From contig WRDO01000001.1 in the NCBI GenBank assembly GCA_009779755.1, forward strand, positions 81,592 to 145,591: a stretch of DNA of 64,000 nt, in the 5' to 3' direction. Positions within the stretch are counted from its first letter, which is position 1. Each line of letters starts with the position of its first letter. Below, one piece after another: positions 63,933-64,000 of this stretch. A program made the position numbers and the translations under genes. Under the pieces are notes generated by a model that searched no databases, was not told the origin of the DNA, and saw only the letters and a program-made list of their open reading frames with translations. The DNA comes from Defluviitaleaceae bacterium. GTDB lineage: Bacteria; Bacillota; Clostridia; Lachnospirales; WQUN01.

Positions 63933-64000
63933 ATGAAGGAGACGAGAATCGCGATGAGCGGGAAGCAGTTGAAGCGAGCGCATGTACTGAGGAAGTTCAA
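63933..64000 (+). CDS. Transposase N-terminus, truncated by window end
   Basis: The last 68 bases open a frame, MKETRIAMSGKQLKRAHVLRKF, typical of the helix-turn-helix start of ISNCY/IS1202-type transposases (ATG at 63954 is an alternative start). Only about 22 residues are visible. The 130 bp before it hold no gene. An insertion sequence thus sits upstream of grdA, where grdE and thioredoxin genes are found in many species. Confidence 0.45.
   Translation, partial: MKETRIAMSGKQLKRAHVLRKF

Overview
The window looks like chromosomal DNA of an anaerobic, spore-forming member of the Firmicutes (class Clostridia). The evidence is a Spo0A response regulator with its characteristic C-terminal DNA-binding domain, an oxygen-sensitive class III ribonucleotide reductase (nrdD/nrdG), pyruvate phosphate dikinase, ThyX, a Gram-positive-type LexA with matching SOS boxes, and selenocysteine-containing GrdA/GrdB subunits of a Stickland-type reductase. 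Most of the window has fairly GC-rich coding DNA with strong purine-rich ribosome binding sites. Two AT-rich islands (about 3.7-5.5 kb and 40.6-51.5 kb) look like later arrivals. No rRNA, tRNA or CRISPR array was seen.

Layout. 1-3.4 kb: end of nrdD, nrdG, an M3 oligopeptidase and a Cys-rich unknown. 3.7-6.7 kb: an AT-rich zinc-ribbon membrane protein and a LysR regulator. 6.8-13.1 kb: one co-directional run of a CYTH-like protein, Ppx/GppA phosphatase, tripartite tricarboxylate transporter TctC-TctB-TctA and a Na/phosphate cotransporter. 13.1-17.5 kb: a C39-like secreted protein, an AraC regulator, a candidate leader RNA and two DUF4230-like proteins. 17.7-22.3 kb (minus): ppdK, rplL, rplJ with an L10 leader, and spo0A. 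22.5-27.3 kb (plus): secDF, an Eis-like acetyltransferase, an amidase and thyX. 27.4-36.0 kb (minus): an unknown, DUF368, lexA, M42 aminopeptidase, and two ABC exporters sandwiching a DUF1854 protein. 51.7-56.3 kb (minus): VOC protein, phosphoesterase, aspA and rqcH. 56.3-61.6 kb (minus): hybrid histidine kinase and three paralogous lipoproteins. 61.6-64 kb: an rqcH pseudogene, grdB, grdA and the start of a transposase.

The main discovery is a 15.03-kb integrated element (about 36489-51519). It interrupts a small Cys-rich gene nine codons before its stop. The 5' part (36202-36489) and the 3' tail (51519-51548) join exactly in frame if a GA dinucleotide is taken as the crossover, as expected for the large serine recombinase encoded at the left edge. 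The host gene has a near sigma-E/sigma-K -10 box, so this may be a skin-like intervening sequence excised in sporulating cells; that part is inference. The cargo is a ParB-methyltransferase fusion, a second serine resolvase, a zinc-ribbon/TPR/propeller protein trio, an IS256 remnant, a promoter-driven candidate large structured RNA (about 600 nt), a serine recombinase inside its own 37-bp inverted repeats, and a coupled DUF3791/DUF3990 three-gene operon resembling a toxin-antitoxin module.

Two other structural signals stand out. A family of long two-tier hairpin repeats lies 30-65 bp after stop codons; their stems differ between copies but stay self-complementary, and one half-copy encodes the C-terminus of the DUF368 protein. 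A separate 24-bp-arm palindrome is translated in frame inside rqcH and also occurs in a decayed rqcH copy 6 kb away.
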